Below are positions 1 to 5,551 of a DNA stretch of 10,413 bases, piece after piece. The position numbers were made by a program, and so were the translations under genes. The notes beneath the pieces were generated by a model. That model saw only the letters and a program-made list of their open reading frames with translations, had not been told where the DNA came from and ran no database searches. The stretch is from the NCBI GenBank assembly GCA_036493295.1, contig DASXQB010000536.1, forward strand, positions 1-10,413. The letters run 5' to 3'. The DNA is from DATKEU01 sp036493295 (lineage in GTDB: Bacteria > Myxococcota_A > Polyangia > Fen-1088). Numbering within the stretch: position 1 is the stretch's first letter; each line of letters opens with the position of its first letter.

Positions 1-782
1 CGATGTCTATGTTGGTTGGTCGGCAGTGCGCTTTCCACAGCGGGAACGATCTCTTCGACGACATTGTTGCTCGGCTCGGATCCGAGCGCCACATGATTGC
101 CATTACGCTGAACTACGATCTCCTGTTTGAGGAGGCGCTAGAACGAGCGACACGCGCATTTTTCTACCCGAGATTGACGGAAAAAGAGGAGACGACAGCC
201 GTACCGTCTGGGCTGGGCGAAGTGATTCCTGTTTACAAATTGCATGGGTCGATCAACTGGTTCTCGGCTAGGAGCTTCAGCGGCTCAGCTGATCTTGAGA
301 TTGCTCGCCAGAATTCGCATCCGGTCAAGCTTGTCAACGCAGGTTCGATGATAGCTTCGCAAACCTACGCTACATATGTGCCGCCTGGTCGGCTCAATGC
401 ATTCTATGAATGGGAAAATGGTGTTGTCACTTCTGGGCCCGTGGCCGCTATCTATGGCACTGGGAAACTTCTGTTGGAAAACCCCGAACATGTACAGGCG
501 CACCGGAATGATTGCTTCGATCGGTTGTCTCGTATCGATCATGCTGACGTGATTGCTATCGGAATGCGACCGGTGTCGGTAGAAGACGATCCGACGACCA
601 ACGCGCTCATCGATCGACTGAGTAGACTCGATGGAAAGAAAACGTACATTAGCCCTTCAGTCGTGGACTGCAAAGGGTTCGCTGCTTTGGGCTTCGAGGT
701 CAGACAGGTCGGCCTCGAGACTTGGATTGAAGAACTGCCCAACCCGGCGTTGAACCTGACGGGCCTTCGGCCCGCAGGTTAA
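1..782 (+). CDS. SIR2-like domain protein, 5' end outside window
   Basis: The reading frame is open at the left edge. The ATG at base 3 is probably internal, because the N-terminal glycine-rich nucleotide-binding loop expected of this family is absent. Counting from that Met, TLNYDLLFEEAL (residues 35-46) and YKLHGSINWF (78-87) match the Asn-Asp and His motifs of SIR2-like (SIR2_2) domains, and DVIAIGMRPVSVEDDP (182-197) matches the late Rossmann strand. Family members bind or hydrolyse NAD, and several bacterial ones are anti-phage effectors; a defence role here is inference. About the last 15 residues are encoded by the following attC site, with the TAA at 780-782 inside that site. The family is fairly sure from the motifs; substrate and role are not shown. 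Confidence 0.8.
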   Translation, partial: MSMLVGRQCAFHSGNDLFDDIVARLGSERHMIAITLNYDLLFEEALERATRAFFYPRLTEKEETTAVPSGLGEVIPVYKLHGSINWFSARSFSGSADLEIARQNSHPVKLVNAGSMIASQTYATYVPPGRLNAFYEWENGVVTSGPVAAIYGTGKLLLENPEHVQAHRNDCFDRLSRIDHADVIAIGMRPVSVEDDPTTNALIDRLSRLDGKKTYISPSVVDCKGFAALGFEVRQVGLETWIEELPNPALNLTGLRPAG

Positions 783-798
783 CGCCATTGCGTTGGGC
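737..798 (+). repeat. attC site 1 (62 bp)
   Basis: R'' is GCCCAAC at 737-743 and R' is GTTGGGC at 792-798. Between them GGCGTTGAACCTG pairs with CAGGTTAACGCC, perfect except for one unpaired G, the extrahelical base typical of attC. The stem closes on CGGGCC-TTC-GGCCCG. This is the best folded site in the array. It carries the stop codon of the SIR2-like gene, and the next gene starts 11 bases after it. Confidence 0.95.
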
Positions 799-809
799 AG
801 ACGACGAAC

Positions 810-1244
810 GTGAGCAACGAACAGTCACATCTAATTCGTGGTGCGCTTGAGCAATACCTCGGCCGAGCGGACCCACGGGAGGCCATCTACCAGGCGTTGG
901 CCAAGCGGTACGCTCTTCTACCGATCCTGCCCGAGTGGACCGGATTTGTCGGTCTTCGTGAGGACGGCGTGCTGTTTTGGGTTTCCGAAGCGGATGGTTC
1001 CGTCTCGGCCGACATCAACGAGCACGCGCTTCACCTCGCGAAGATTCGTGGTCCCGAACTCTTTCCCGAGCTCGGTTTCTTGCGGCCGGTGGCGGCCGTT
1101 GACTGGGTGCAGTGCTGGTCGTGCGGTGGCGCCGGACGCGTGGAAGTTCAAGGTCAGGTCGCCGACAACCTTCGCTGCCTATGCGGAGGCATGGGGCAAC
1201 TGCCGTCGCATCTGGCCGATTTGCTCCGCGAGAAGGCGCAGTGA
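810..1244 (+). CDS. Cassette protein with CxxCGGxG zinc-type motif
   Basis: This 144-aa protein starts at GTG 810, 11 bases after the R' box of attC 1; no clear Shine-Dalgarno precedes it, which is common for cassette genes. The N-terminal part (about residues 1-95) is a mixed, soluble-looking domain that I do not recognise. The C-terminal part holds CWSCGGAG (Cys102, Cys105) and CLCGGMG (Cys123, Cys125), a pair of glycine-rich Cys knuckles like the DnaJ-type CxxCxGxG zinc finger, although the second is one residue short. Metal binding is inferred from the motif. There is no signal peptide or membrane segment, so it is probably cytosolic. The gene ends just before a collapsed attC site. Function unknown. 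Confidence 0.8.
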   Translation: MSNEQSHLIRGALEQYLGRADPREAIYQALAKRYALLPILPEWTGFVGLREDGVLFWVSEADGSVSADINEHALHLAKIRGPELFPELGFLRPVAAVDWVQCWSCGGAGRVEVQGQVADNLRCLCGGMGQLPSHLADLLREKAQ

Positions 1245-1247
1245 GCT

Positions 1248-1266
1248 GTCCAATATGACGTTGGGC
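1248..1266 (+). repeat. Collapsed attC remnant (19 bp)
   Basis: GTCCAAT (1248-1254) stands where R'' is expected and is preceded by GCT as in the other sites. It is followed after five bases by an intact R' box GTTGGGC at 1260-1266 and the shared AGAC. The whole central stem is missing. This looks like an attC that lost its interior by deletion, keeping a decayed R'' and a perfect cassette junction. Confidence 0.7.
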
Positions 1267-1303
1267 AGACCTATCGAGGGTGCTCGCTGTCGATGGGAGT
1301 GAG

Positions 1304-2116
1304 ATGCAGGAAAAGAAACCGCGCACGTTGATGATCGGAGTCGACTTCGCCAGGCTTGAGCAGCTCGGCCAAGTCGTCATAAGCAGTGACGGAGCCATTG
1401 GTATTTCGTCCGGATCAGGACCAGTCGCTTTTCCATCAGGTGAAACGGGACTGTCGTACGTTCGCCCAAAGGGACCGAAGACGCTGGTTCAGTTCTTCGA
1501 CGCGCCGGGGGCTCACGCCTTGCCGGCCGCAGCAGTCAAGAAGTTTGTACGTGTCTTCGGTGTCGACACGAACATGAGATCCATCAACGGAGAACGTATC
1601 GCAGTGTCGACCGTCGCGGAGATCAGGAACTACCAGTTTCAGGGGAATACGTGGTCCGCCACGTTTCAACCGCTCTGGGCCAGAGAGTTCCACGGCGTGG
1701 GCGAGTCGTTTGAAAAGGTCGGGTGGCACGAGGCATTGCTGCTGCTTTCCGCGCGCGACTACCTGAGGGGACATCCGCTGTTGCTGGTAGTCGACGCACA
1801 CCTTGGGGAGCTGAGACAGATTGCCCGTCGAGAGCATCCTGTCTTTGGCGGCTTCCTGCTTCCCAGTAACATATATCTCGCGTACGCAAGCGCCGACGTA
1901 GCGTCGGAGTCGCCGCTGAATCGACTGATCGCTGTTTGTGATGCGGTCTCCTCGGAGCGCTTGGCTATCTCGACCCAAACGCCAGACCTGGATCCGCCAG
2001 CAGCAGCCGACCCGCGCGCTCCTTACAGGGCCTGGCGGCATTGGCAGATCGAGGTGCCTGCAGTGGAGGCTGCCCAACAGGACGTTGCAGCGGACGGCGC
2101 TTCGCGCCGCCACTGA
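1304..2116 (+). CDS. Unrecognised 270-aa cassette protein
   Basis: I prefer ATG 1304 because GGGAG lies four bases upstream; a GTG at 1280 in the same frame would add eight residues. The protein looks soluble and globular, with no signal peptide, no membrane helix and no motif I can name. The most conserved-looking stretch is VVDAHLGELRQI to LPSNIYLAYASADVASESPLN (about residues 165-205), which reads like a buried alpha/beta core with acidic residues. A Pro/Ala/Asp-rich linker follows near residue 225. The last 14 residues (from 257) are encoded by attC 3, and the TGA at 2114-2116 lies in its L' arm. The gene sits between the collapsed site at 1248 and attC 3. Function not assigned. Confidence 0.8.
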   Translation: MQEKKPRTLMIGVDFARLEQLGQVVISSDGAIGISSGSGPVAFPSGETGLSYVRPKGPKTLVQFFDAPGAHALPAAAVKKFVRVFGVDTNMRSINGERIAVSTVAEIRNYQFQGNTWSATFQPLWAREFHGVGESFEKVGWHEALLLLSARDYLRGHPLLLVVDAHLGELRQIARREHPVFGGFLLPSNIYLAYASADVASESPLNRLIAVCDAVSSERLAISTQTPDLDPPAAADPRAPYRAWRHWQIEVPAVEAAQQDVAADGASRRH

Positions 2117-2133
2117 ACGCCATTGCGTTGGGC
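2072..2133 (+). repeat. attC site 3 (62 bp)
   Basis: R'' is GCCCAAC at 2072-2078 and R' is GTTGGGC at 2127-2133. The 5' arm GACGTTGCAG pairs with CTGAACGCC apart from one unpaired G and one mismatch near the base. The apex is GGCGC-TTC-GCGCC. It has the same length as attC 1. The stop codon of the preceding gene lies in its L' arm. Confidence 0.93.
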
Positions 2134-2141
2134 GGACAGGC

Positions 2142-2459
2142 ATGACTCGCAATACCAGCATAGATGAGTGGGGTCCGTGGCCAATCGCCCTTGGGCCCGA
2201 GAAAGTTGCGCTGCTTCGCGCTGCCTTCGAAGAGACCGCCGTGATCCTTGAACATCGCTTCCACCGAGGCTCGCGCTCGCCTGAACGCGTCGTGTTCGAA
2301 AGCTTCGAGTCTCTCGACGAATATCTGCGGACGAAGGCACATCCGGGTGACTCGATCTGGACCTGGCGCTTCGAAGGGCTGTGCCGAGATGACAATGCTC
2401 TCACCTGGGGCAAAGTGCCCGATGAAGCCGGGCACGTACCAAAAGGCGGCGCATATTGA
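2142..2459 (+). CDS. Unrecognised 105-aa cassette protein
   Basis: The start at ATG 2142 lies eight bases after the R' box of attC 3, with ACAGG just upstream as a weak ribosome site. The frame is open further upstream, but that part runs antisense-like through attC 3 and the end of the previous gene, so it is not used. The protein is rich in Trp and charged residues (EWGPWPIALGPEK near the start, SIWTWRFEGLC at about 72-82), with no signal peptide or membrane helix, and looks like a small soluble domain. It is sized as a typical cassette protein. The stop lies eight bases before attC 4. I do not recognise a family. Confidence 0.78.
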   Translation: MTRNTSIDEWGPWPIALGPEKVALLRAAFEETAVILEHRFHRGSRSPERVVFESFESLDEYLRTKAHPGDSIWTWRFEGLCRDDNALTWGKVPDEAGHVPKGGAY

Positions 2460-2466
2460 GTGTGCT

Positions 2467-2518
2467 GCCCAACCCGGCGTTGAACCCGACGGGCCCGCTG
2501 AACGGCAGAACGTTCGGC
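2467..2518 (+). repeat. attC site 4, chimeric and short (52 bp)
   Basis: R'' is GCCCAAC at 2467-2473; R' is GTTCGGC at 2512-2518, one base off the GTTRRRY consensus. The 5' half matches attC 1 almost base for base over about 30 positions. The 3' half instead shares GCTGAACGGCA with attC 5. The two halves pair poorly beyond CGTT/AACG, although CGGGCCCG gives a small central palindrome. The site therefore looks like a hybrid made by deletion between two different sites. Confidence 0.8.
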
Positions 2519-2524
2519 AGACCA

Positions 2525-2947
2525 ATGAAGAAGTCCACTATGCGTGCGATTCGGGCATTCACGGTGGCGCCAATGGTGCCGCCGTTTCTTTTCTTTCTCG
2601 TAGATTCCGATCATGCGGGACACTCGATGAGTACCTTCGTCGGAGTCATGACGTTCGGTGCGGTTTACACCTATCCGACGGCGCTCATTGTGGGAGTGCC
2701 CGCATACTGGCTCATCAACGAACTTTCGCAGTTGCGGGCGACCCACATCCTTGCGATCGCTGCAGCAGTGGGCGCGGCAGTTTTCTCCATGATGGCGCGC
2801 GGCCCGAGCTACCAGGCCGTGCTTGCCGGCGCAGCGCTGGGGGTGAGCGCGGGATTGGCGTTTTGGCTGCTTTGGCGAGCGCCGGCTGCCGAACCGGCCG
2901 TTGCAGACGGACGTGGTCCTCGCTTACGCTCGGACCCACGCCGCTGA
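2525..2947 (+). CDS. Small four-helix membrane protein (cassette gene)
   Basis: The protein has 140 residues from ATG 2525, six bases after the R' box, with no room for a normal ribosome site. Four hydrophobic segments are visible at about residues 9-26, 37-63, 73-91 and 97-117, separated by short charged loops, so it should be an inner-membrane protein. A basic N-terminus (MKKSTMRAIR) and an Arg-rich C-terminus suggest both ends face the cytoplasm. Residues 122-140 are encoded by attC 5, giving a hydrophilic Asp/Arg-rich tail, with the TGA at 2945-2947 in the L' arm. Small membrane proteins of unknown role are common cassette cargo. No specific family is recognised. Confidence 0.82.
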   Translation: MKKSTMRAIRAFTVAPMVPPFLFFLVDSDHAGHSMSTFVGVMTFGAVYTYPTALIVGVPAYWLINELSQLRATHILAIAAAVGAAVFSMMARGPSYQAVLAGAALGVSAGLAFWLLWRAPAAEPAVADGRGPRLRSDPRR

Positions 2948-2965
2948 ACGGCACTGACGTTGAGT
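2888..2965 (+). repeat. attC site 5 (78 bp)
   Basis: R'' is GCCGAAC at 2888-2894 and R' is GTTGAGT at 2959-2965. The arm GCCGTTGCAG pairs with CTGAACGGC leaving one unpaired G, as in sites 1, 3 and 6. The upper stem pairs CGTGGTCC with GGACCCACG. Its R'' is a perfect reverse complement of the R' box at 2512, which belongs to the other end of the same cassette, and pairs badly with the R' beside it. Confidence 0.9.
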
Positions 2966-3019
2966 AGACAACGCTCGCCGCGTTTGCGACACGTAAGGCG
3001 TTGGAAGACAATCCGATGG

Positions 3020-3616
3020 ATGTCCAAGCCGCGACGGTGTTCCCCGAGATTCGCGATTGTGTTCGTGGCCGCTCTGGGTTTCGCCGCATGCAGCAGCCAC
3101 GCCGACACGCCTTCGAACGACGCCGCCATCGTCTCGGTGGACGCCGATCTCGGTGTGGACGGGGTCTCCTGCGCGACGCTGCCCTGCCTGGCGAAGGCGA
3201 CCAGCCTGATCGCGTACTGCGCGCCGAGCGGGACGTGCGCGGCGCAGGTGACCATGTCAGGCAGCACCGCCACTACAACGAAATGCTTTTCGAACGGGGT
3301 GAAGATCCAGCTTACGGCGACAGCCGCGGGATCCGCCGACACGAATAGTGTGATGAACGTCAAGAAGGACGGCGCCTCGTGCTACTCATTCGCGGTGATG
3401 GGTACCGCCAACGGCAAGGCGGGCTCGGCCGTCTATCAGGACGGCGCCGGCGCGAACCTCTTCACCGAGATGATCGACGGCGCGAACGCGACCTACTCCT
3501 GTCCGGGCGGATCACCGATCGACGCGGGCACCTCCTGCACCGCCGCCCTGTTCGCCTTGCAGGGGGCATATCCGTTCACGAAGACGAACTGCTCATCGGG
3601 AACCTGCACATTCTGA
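3020..3616 (+). CDS. Predicted lipoprotein (cassette gene)
   Basis: From ATG 3020 the 198-aa product starts with a basic N-region and a hydrophobic core (FAIVFVAALGFAAC), giving a lipoprotein signal with the lipid-modified Cys at residue 24 (FAAC lipobox). The following Ser/Asp-rich linker and several Cys pairs (for example CATLPC and CAPSGTC) suggest a secreted, disulfide-bonded domain on the periplasmic or outer face. The linker style resembles the lipoprotein at 6546-7151, which hints at a host-like origin. The gene starts 54 bases after the R' box of attC 5, further than its neighbours. No attC follows it: the next 280 bases hold a gene remnant instead. Function unknown. Confidence 0.8.
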   Translation: MSKPRRCSPRFAIVFVAALGFAACSSHADTPSNDAAIVSVDADLGVDGVSCATLPCLAKATSLIAYCAPSGTCAAQVTMSGSTATTTKCFSNGVKIQLTATAAGSADTNSVMNVKKDGASCYSFAVMGTANGKAGSAVYQDGAGANLFTEMIDGANATYSCPGGSPIDAGTSCTAALFALQGAYPFTKTNCSSGTCTF

Positions 3617-4048
3617 TTTGATGGCGTTGAGAGGAATGGCGGCTTCTTCGACTACGAGTGCCGGTCGATGGAAGGAGACCGTCTCGTGATCAGCTGTGGC
3701 AACAGCACTGATCTTCCCCCGGAAAAAATGGACACGGGTTCAGGCTACTCTGAGGAGGCCGTCGTCGCCTTGGCACCGGCGATGCTGGGCCGCAATCTGG
3801 TGGCTGGCGCGGGAAGGCTGAAGCTCCACTTCGACCGAGAAGGTAGATTCATCTCCGAGATCGCTTCCTCCGGTTCGCTGAACGTCAGACAGAGACGCTG
3901 CCCAACCACCCGTTGCAGCAGCGAACTTGTCGGTCGCCCTTCGGGCTCTCTCTGGCGTTCGCTGCTGAACGTCGATACGTTGGGCAGACGAAACGGTGAG
4001 CGGTTCGCTCGAATGAGCATGTCGACGCGGAGAAACATTTCCCCTTGA
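3617..4048 (+). pseudogene. 5'-truncated cassette gene remnant
   Basis: After the lipoprotein stop the same frame stays open to the TGA at 4046-4048. Codon use up to about 3890 looks like real coding sequence (NGGFFDYECRSMEGDRLVI, then GNSTDLPPEKMDTGSGYSEE). The only ATG is at 3668, yet protein-like sequence already begins upstream of it without a start or ribosome site. The frame then runs straight through attC 6 and past the cassette junction, unlike its neighbours, whose stops fall at or before the L' arm. I read it as the 3' part of a gene whose 5' end was lost when two cassettes fused. It could instead be a short gene from ATG 3668 (126 aa). No family recognised. Confidence 0.5.
3900..3985 (+). 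repeat. attC site 6 (86 bp)
   Basis: R'' is GCCCAAC at 3900-3906 and R' is GTTGGGC at 3979-3985. The arm CGTTGCAGCAGCGAAC pairs with GTTCGCTGCTGAACG perfectly except for the unpaired G at 3915, the longest perfect stem in the array. A small inner hairpin GCCC-TTC-GGGC lies at 3937-3947. Part of the apex (3929-3947) reappears in the truncated site at 5486-5504 with one difference. Confidence 0.95.
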
Positions 4049-4974
4049 GCACGCTGTTTGAAAAGCTAGACGATGGGCGCGCCGGGATTCGTCTCTACGG
4101 AATCGCGCCGCCGAAACTCGCATCGACCGCCGAGCGGTTGCGTGACATCGCAGCCGAGCAGGTAGACCGACTTCGTCTGCTCGCGCCTGACGGCTTGGTT
4201 GTCTACGACATTCAGGACGAGCCGGGACGCGCTGGCCAGGAACGCCCATTCCCCTTCCTACCCACCGTCGACCCCGAGGTCTACGCACGCGACGCGCTCG
4301 CCGAGCTCGCGATTCCGAAGATCGTGTACCGATGCGTGGGCGCACACCCGCGCGAGGTGTTTTCGAGTTGGATCGACGGTGTGCGGTCGATGTCCGGCCG
4401 GCACATCAGCGTTTTCGTCGGCGCCCCACGTGGCCGATCGCACCACCCGGGCTTACCGCTGGCCGAGGCCTATGCGCTCGCGCGCGCTGCTTCCAACCTG
4501 GTCCTTGGTGGCATCGCCATTGCGGAACGACATGTCGCGAAAGAGGATGAGCACCATCGGATGCTCGCCAAGCAGGACCACGGCTGTCGCTTCTTCATCA
4601 CACAGTCTGTGTACGATGCTGGCTCCACAAAATCTTTGCTATCCGACTACGCATTGTCGTTGCGAATGTCCGGCCGCTCGCCCGTCCCCGTCGTGCTCAC
4701 GTTCTCACCGTGTGGCTCTGTGCGTACGCTCGAGTTCATGAAGTGGCTAGGCATCTCGTTCCCGCGCTGGCTCGAAAACGAACTCCGCCATTCGACCGAC
4801 ACGCTGGAGCGCTCCGTCGACCTGTGCGAAAGGGTATTCACCGACGTGCAGGACTATGCTCGCGAAAAGCGCTTGCCAATTGGCATCAACGTCGAGAGCG
4901 TCTCGATTCGAAAGTCGGAGATCGATGCGTCGGTGGAGCTATTTCGGCGATTGAGCTCACATCTGGCGCGGTAA
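4045..4974 (+). CDS. Methylenetetrahydrofolate reductase-like protein
   Basis: The 309-aa protein starts at TTG 4045, the only possible start downstream of an in-frame stop at 3997; GGAG lies 12 bases upstream. It resembles the folate-binding TIM-barrel family of 5,10-methylenetetrahydrofolate reductase (MetF): LYGIAPPK near residue 17, VVYDIQDEPGR (52-62), RPFPFLPT (67-74), GCRFFITQSVYDAG (180-193), a PRWLENEL segment (240-247) and GINVESVSIRKSEID (280-294). MetF makes methyl-THF for methionine synthesis. The ending differs from E. coli MetF, so it may be one of the divergent relatives; activity is not proven. It lies directly after attC 6, so it is cassette cargo or the first gene beyond a damaged junction, and is followed after 54 bases by the DUF1801 gene. 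Confidence 0.72.
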   Translation: MSTLFEKLDDGRAGIRLYGIAPPKLASTAERLRDIAAEQVDRLRLLAPDGLVVYDIQDEPGRAGQERPFPFLPTVDPEVYARDALAELAIPKIVYRCVGAHPREVFSSWIDGVRSMSGRHISVFVGAPRGRSHHPGLPLAEAYALARAASNLVLGGIAIAERHVAKEDEHHRMLAKQDHGCRFFITQSVYDAGSTKSLLSDYALSLRMSGRSPVPVVLTFSPCGSVRTLEFMKWLGISFPRWLENELRHSTDTLERSVDLCERVFTDVQDYAREKRLPIGINVESVSIRKSEIDASVELFRRLSSHLAR

Positions 4975-5028
4975 GGCGTTGTTCGCCGCCAAACGGGGTG
5001 ACCTCCTGCTCTGCATGTTGATCCAAAA

Positions 5029-5430
5029 ATGCCTAGGAACCAAACGGACCCACGAGTCGACGCGTACATCGAAGCCCTGCCCGAGTGGCAGCAGGCGATC
5101 TGCCGGCAGGTCCGCGCGTTGGTCCACGCGGCTGACCCGAACGTGGTGGAAACTATCAAGCGCACGCGGCAGCCGTATTTTACGCTCGAGGGGAACGTCT
5201 GTGCCCTTCTGGCGGCGAAGGCTTGGGTGAATGTGTTTCTGTACGACGGCGCAATGGTGCCGGACCCCCACAGGATCATCACTGGCGGTCACGACAACAA
5301 GACCGCTCGTACGGTTGCCATTCGTCGGGGGGAGAAGGTCAACGCCCCCGCGCTGAAGGCCATGCTGACGCAGATCATCGTCAACAACAAAGCCGGCGGC
5401 TGGCGAAAGCTGAAGTCTCGCGAGCGGTAG
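5029..5430 (+). CDS. DUF1801 domain protein
   Basis: This 133-aa protein fits the DUF1801 (YdhG/YdeI-like) fold along its whole length: DPRVDAYIEALPEWQQAI (7-24), a helix ending in VVETIKRTRQPYFTLEGN (39-56) where the family has an E-x-I-K/W-x-x-P-x-F motif, ALLAAKAWVNVFLYDGA (59-75), and a C-terminal VAIRRGEKVNAPALK (96-110). The usual Trp-Gly in the central motif is replaced by Arg-Thr-Arg. Family members are small soluble proteins of uncertain biochemistry. The start at ATG 5029 lacks an obvious ribosome site. It follows the reductase-like gene on the same strand and ends 24 bases before a truncated attC, so the two may share one cassette. Confidence 0.82.
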   Translation: MPRNQTDPRVDAYIEALPEWQQAICRQVRALVHAADPNVVETIKRTRQPYFTLEGNVCALLAAKAWVNVFLYDGAMVPDPHRIITGGHDNKTARTVAIRRGEKVNAPALKAMLTQIIVNNKAGGWRKLKSRER

Positions 5431-5454
5431 TCGCTTCGGCCATGCACGAGCGCC

Positions 5455-5520
5455 ACCCAACTCGCCGTTGCGGAGGGACGGTCGCGTCGGTCGCCCTGCG
5501 GGCTTATTCTCGCGCCCGCC
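5455..5520 (+). repeat. 3'-truncated attC remnant
   Basis: ACCCAAC at 5455-5461 fits R'', followed by CGCCGTTGCGG with the same G-containing L'' arm as the intact sites. Positions 5486-5504 match 18 of 19 bases of the apex of attC 6 (3929-3947). No L' arm or R' box follows, so the 3' half has been lost or has decayed. GCCC-TGC-GGGC with TTATTCT downstream could also act as a weak terminator. Confidence 0.7.
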
Positions 5521-5551
5521 GCTGTATGCCAGTATCGTTCGTCAGGCAAAC

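Larger units (their letters stand above)
1..5520 (+). mobile_element. Integron gene-cassette array (no integrase in window)
   Basis: Genes on the plus strand alternate with attC sites. Each full site begins with an R'' box (RYYYAAC) and ends with an R' box (close to GTTRRRY). Cassette boundaries lie at the G^TT of the R' boxes at 792, 1260, 2127, 2512, 2959 and 3979. Cassettes are about 340-870 bp, plus one of about 1.5 kb. Known biology: cassettes are cut and joined by an IntI tyrosine recombinase acting on the folded bottom strand of attC. No integrase, attI or Pc promoter is visible, so this is either the distal part of a chromosomal integron or a cluster of attC sites lacking an integrase. 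The left end lies outside the window. The right end is decayed and is placed at the last attC remnant; the VOC gene beyond it may also be array cargo. Confidence 0.9.

Noticed and set aside
1436..2746. 436-aa open frame on the minus strand
   Set aside because: It runs antisense across three cassettes and two attC sites, its product is Arg/Ser-rich without any domain, and the plus-strand genes fit the cassette boundaries.
3626..3632. GTTGAGA as a possible R' box between the lipoprotein and the gene remnant
   Set aside because: It ends in A rather than a pyrimidine, is not followed by AGAC, and has no R'' or paired arms upstream.
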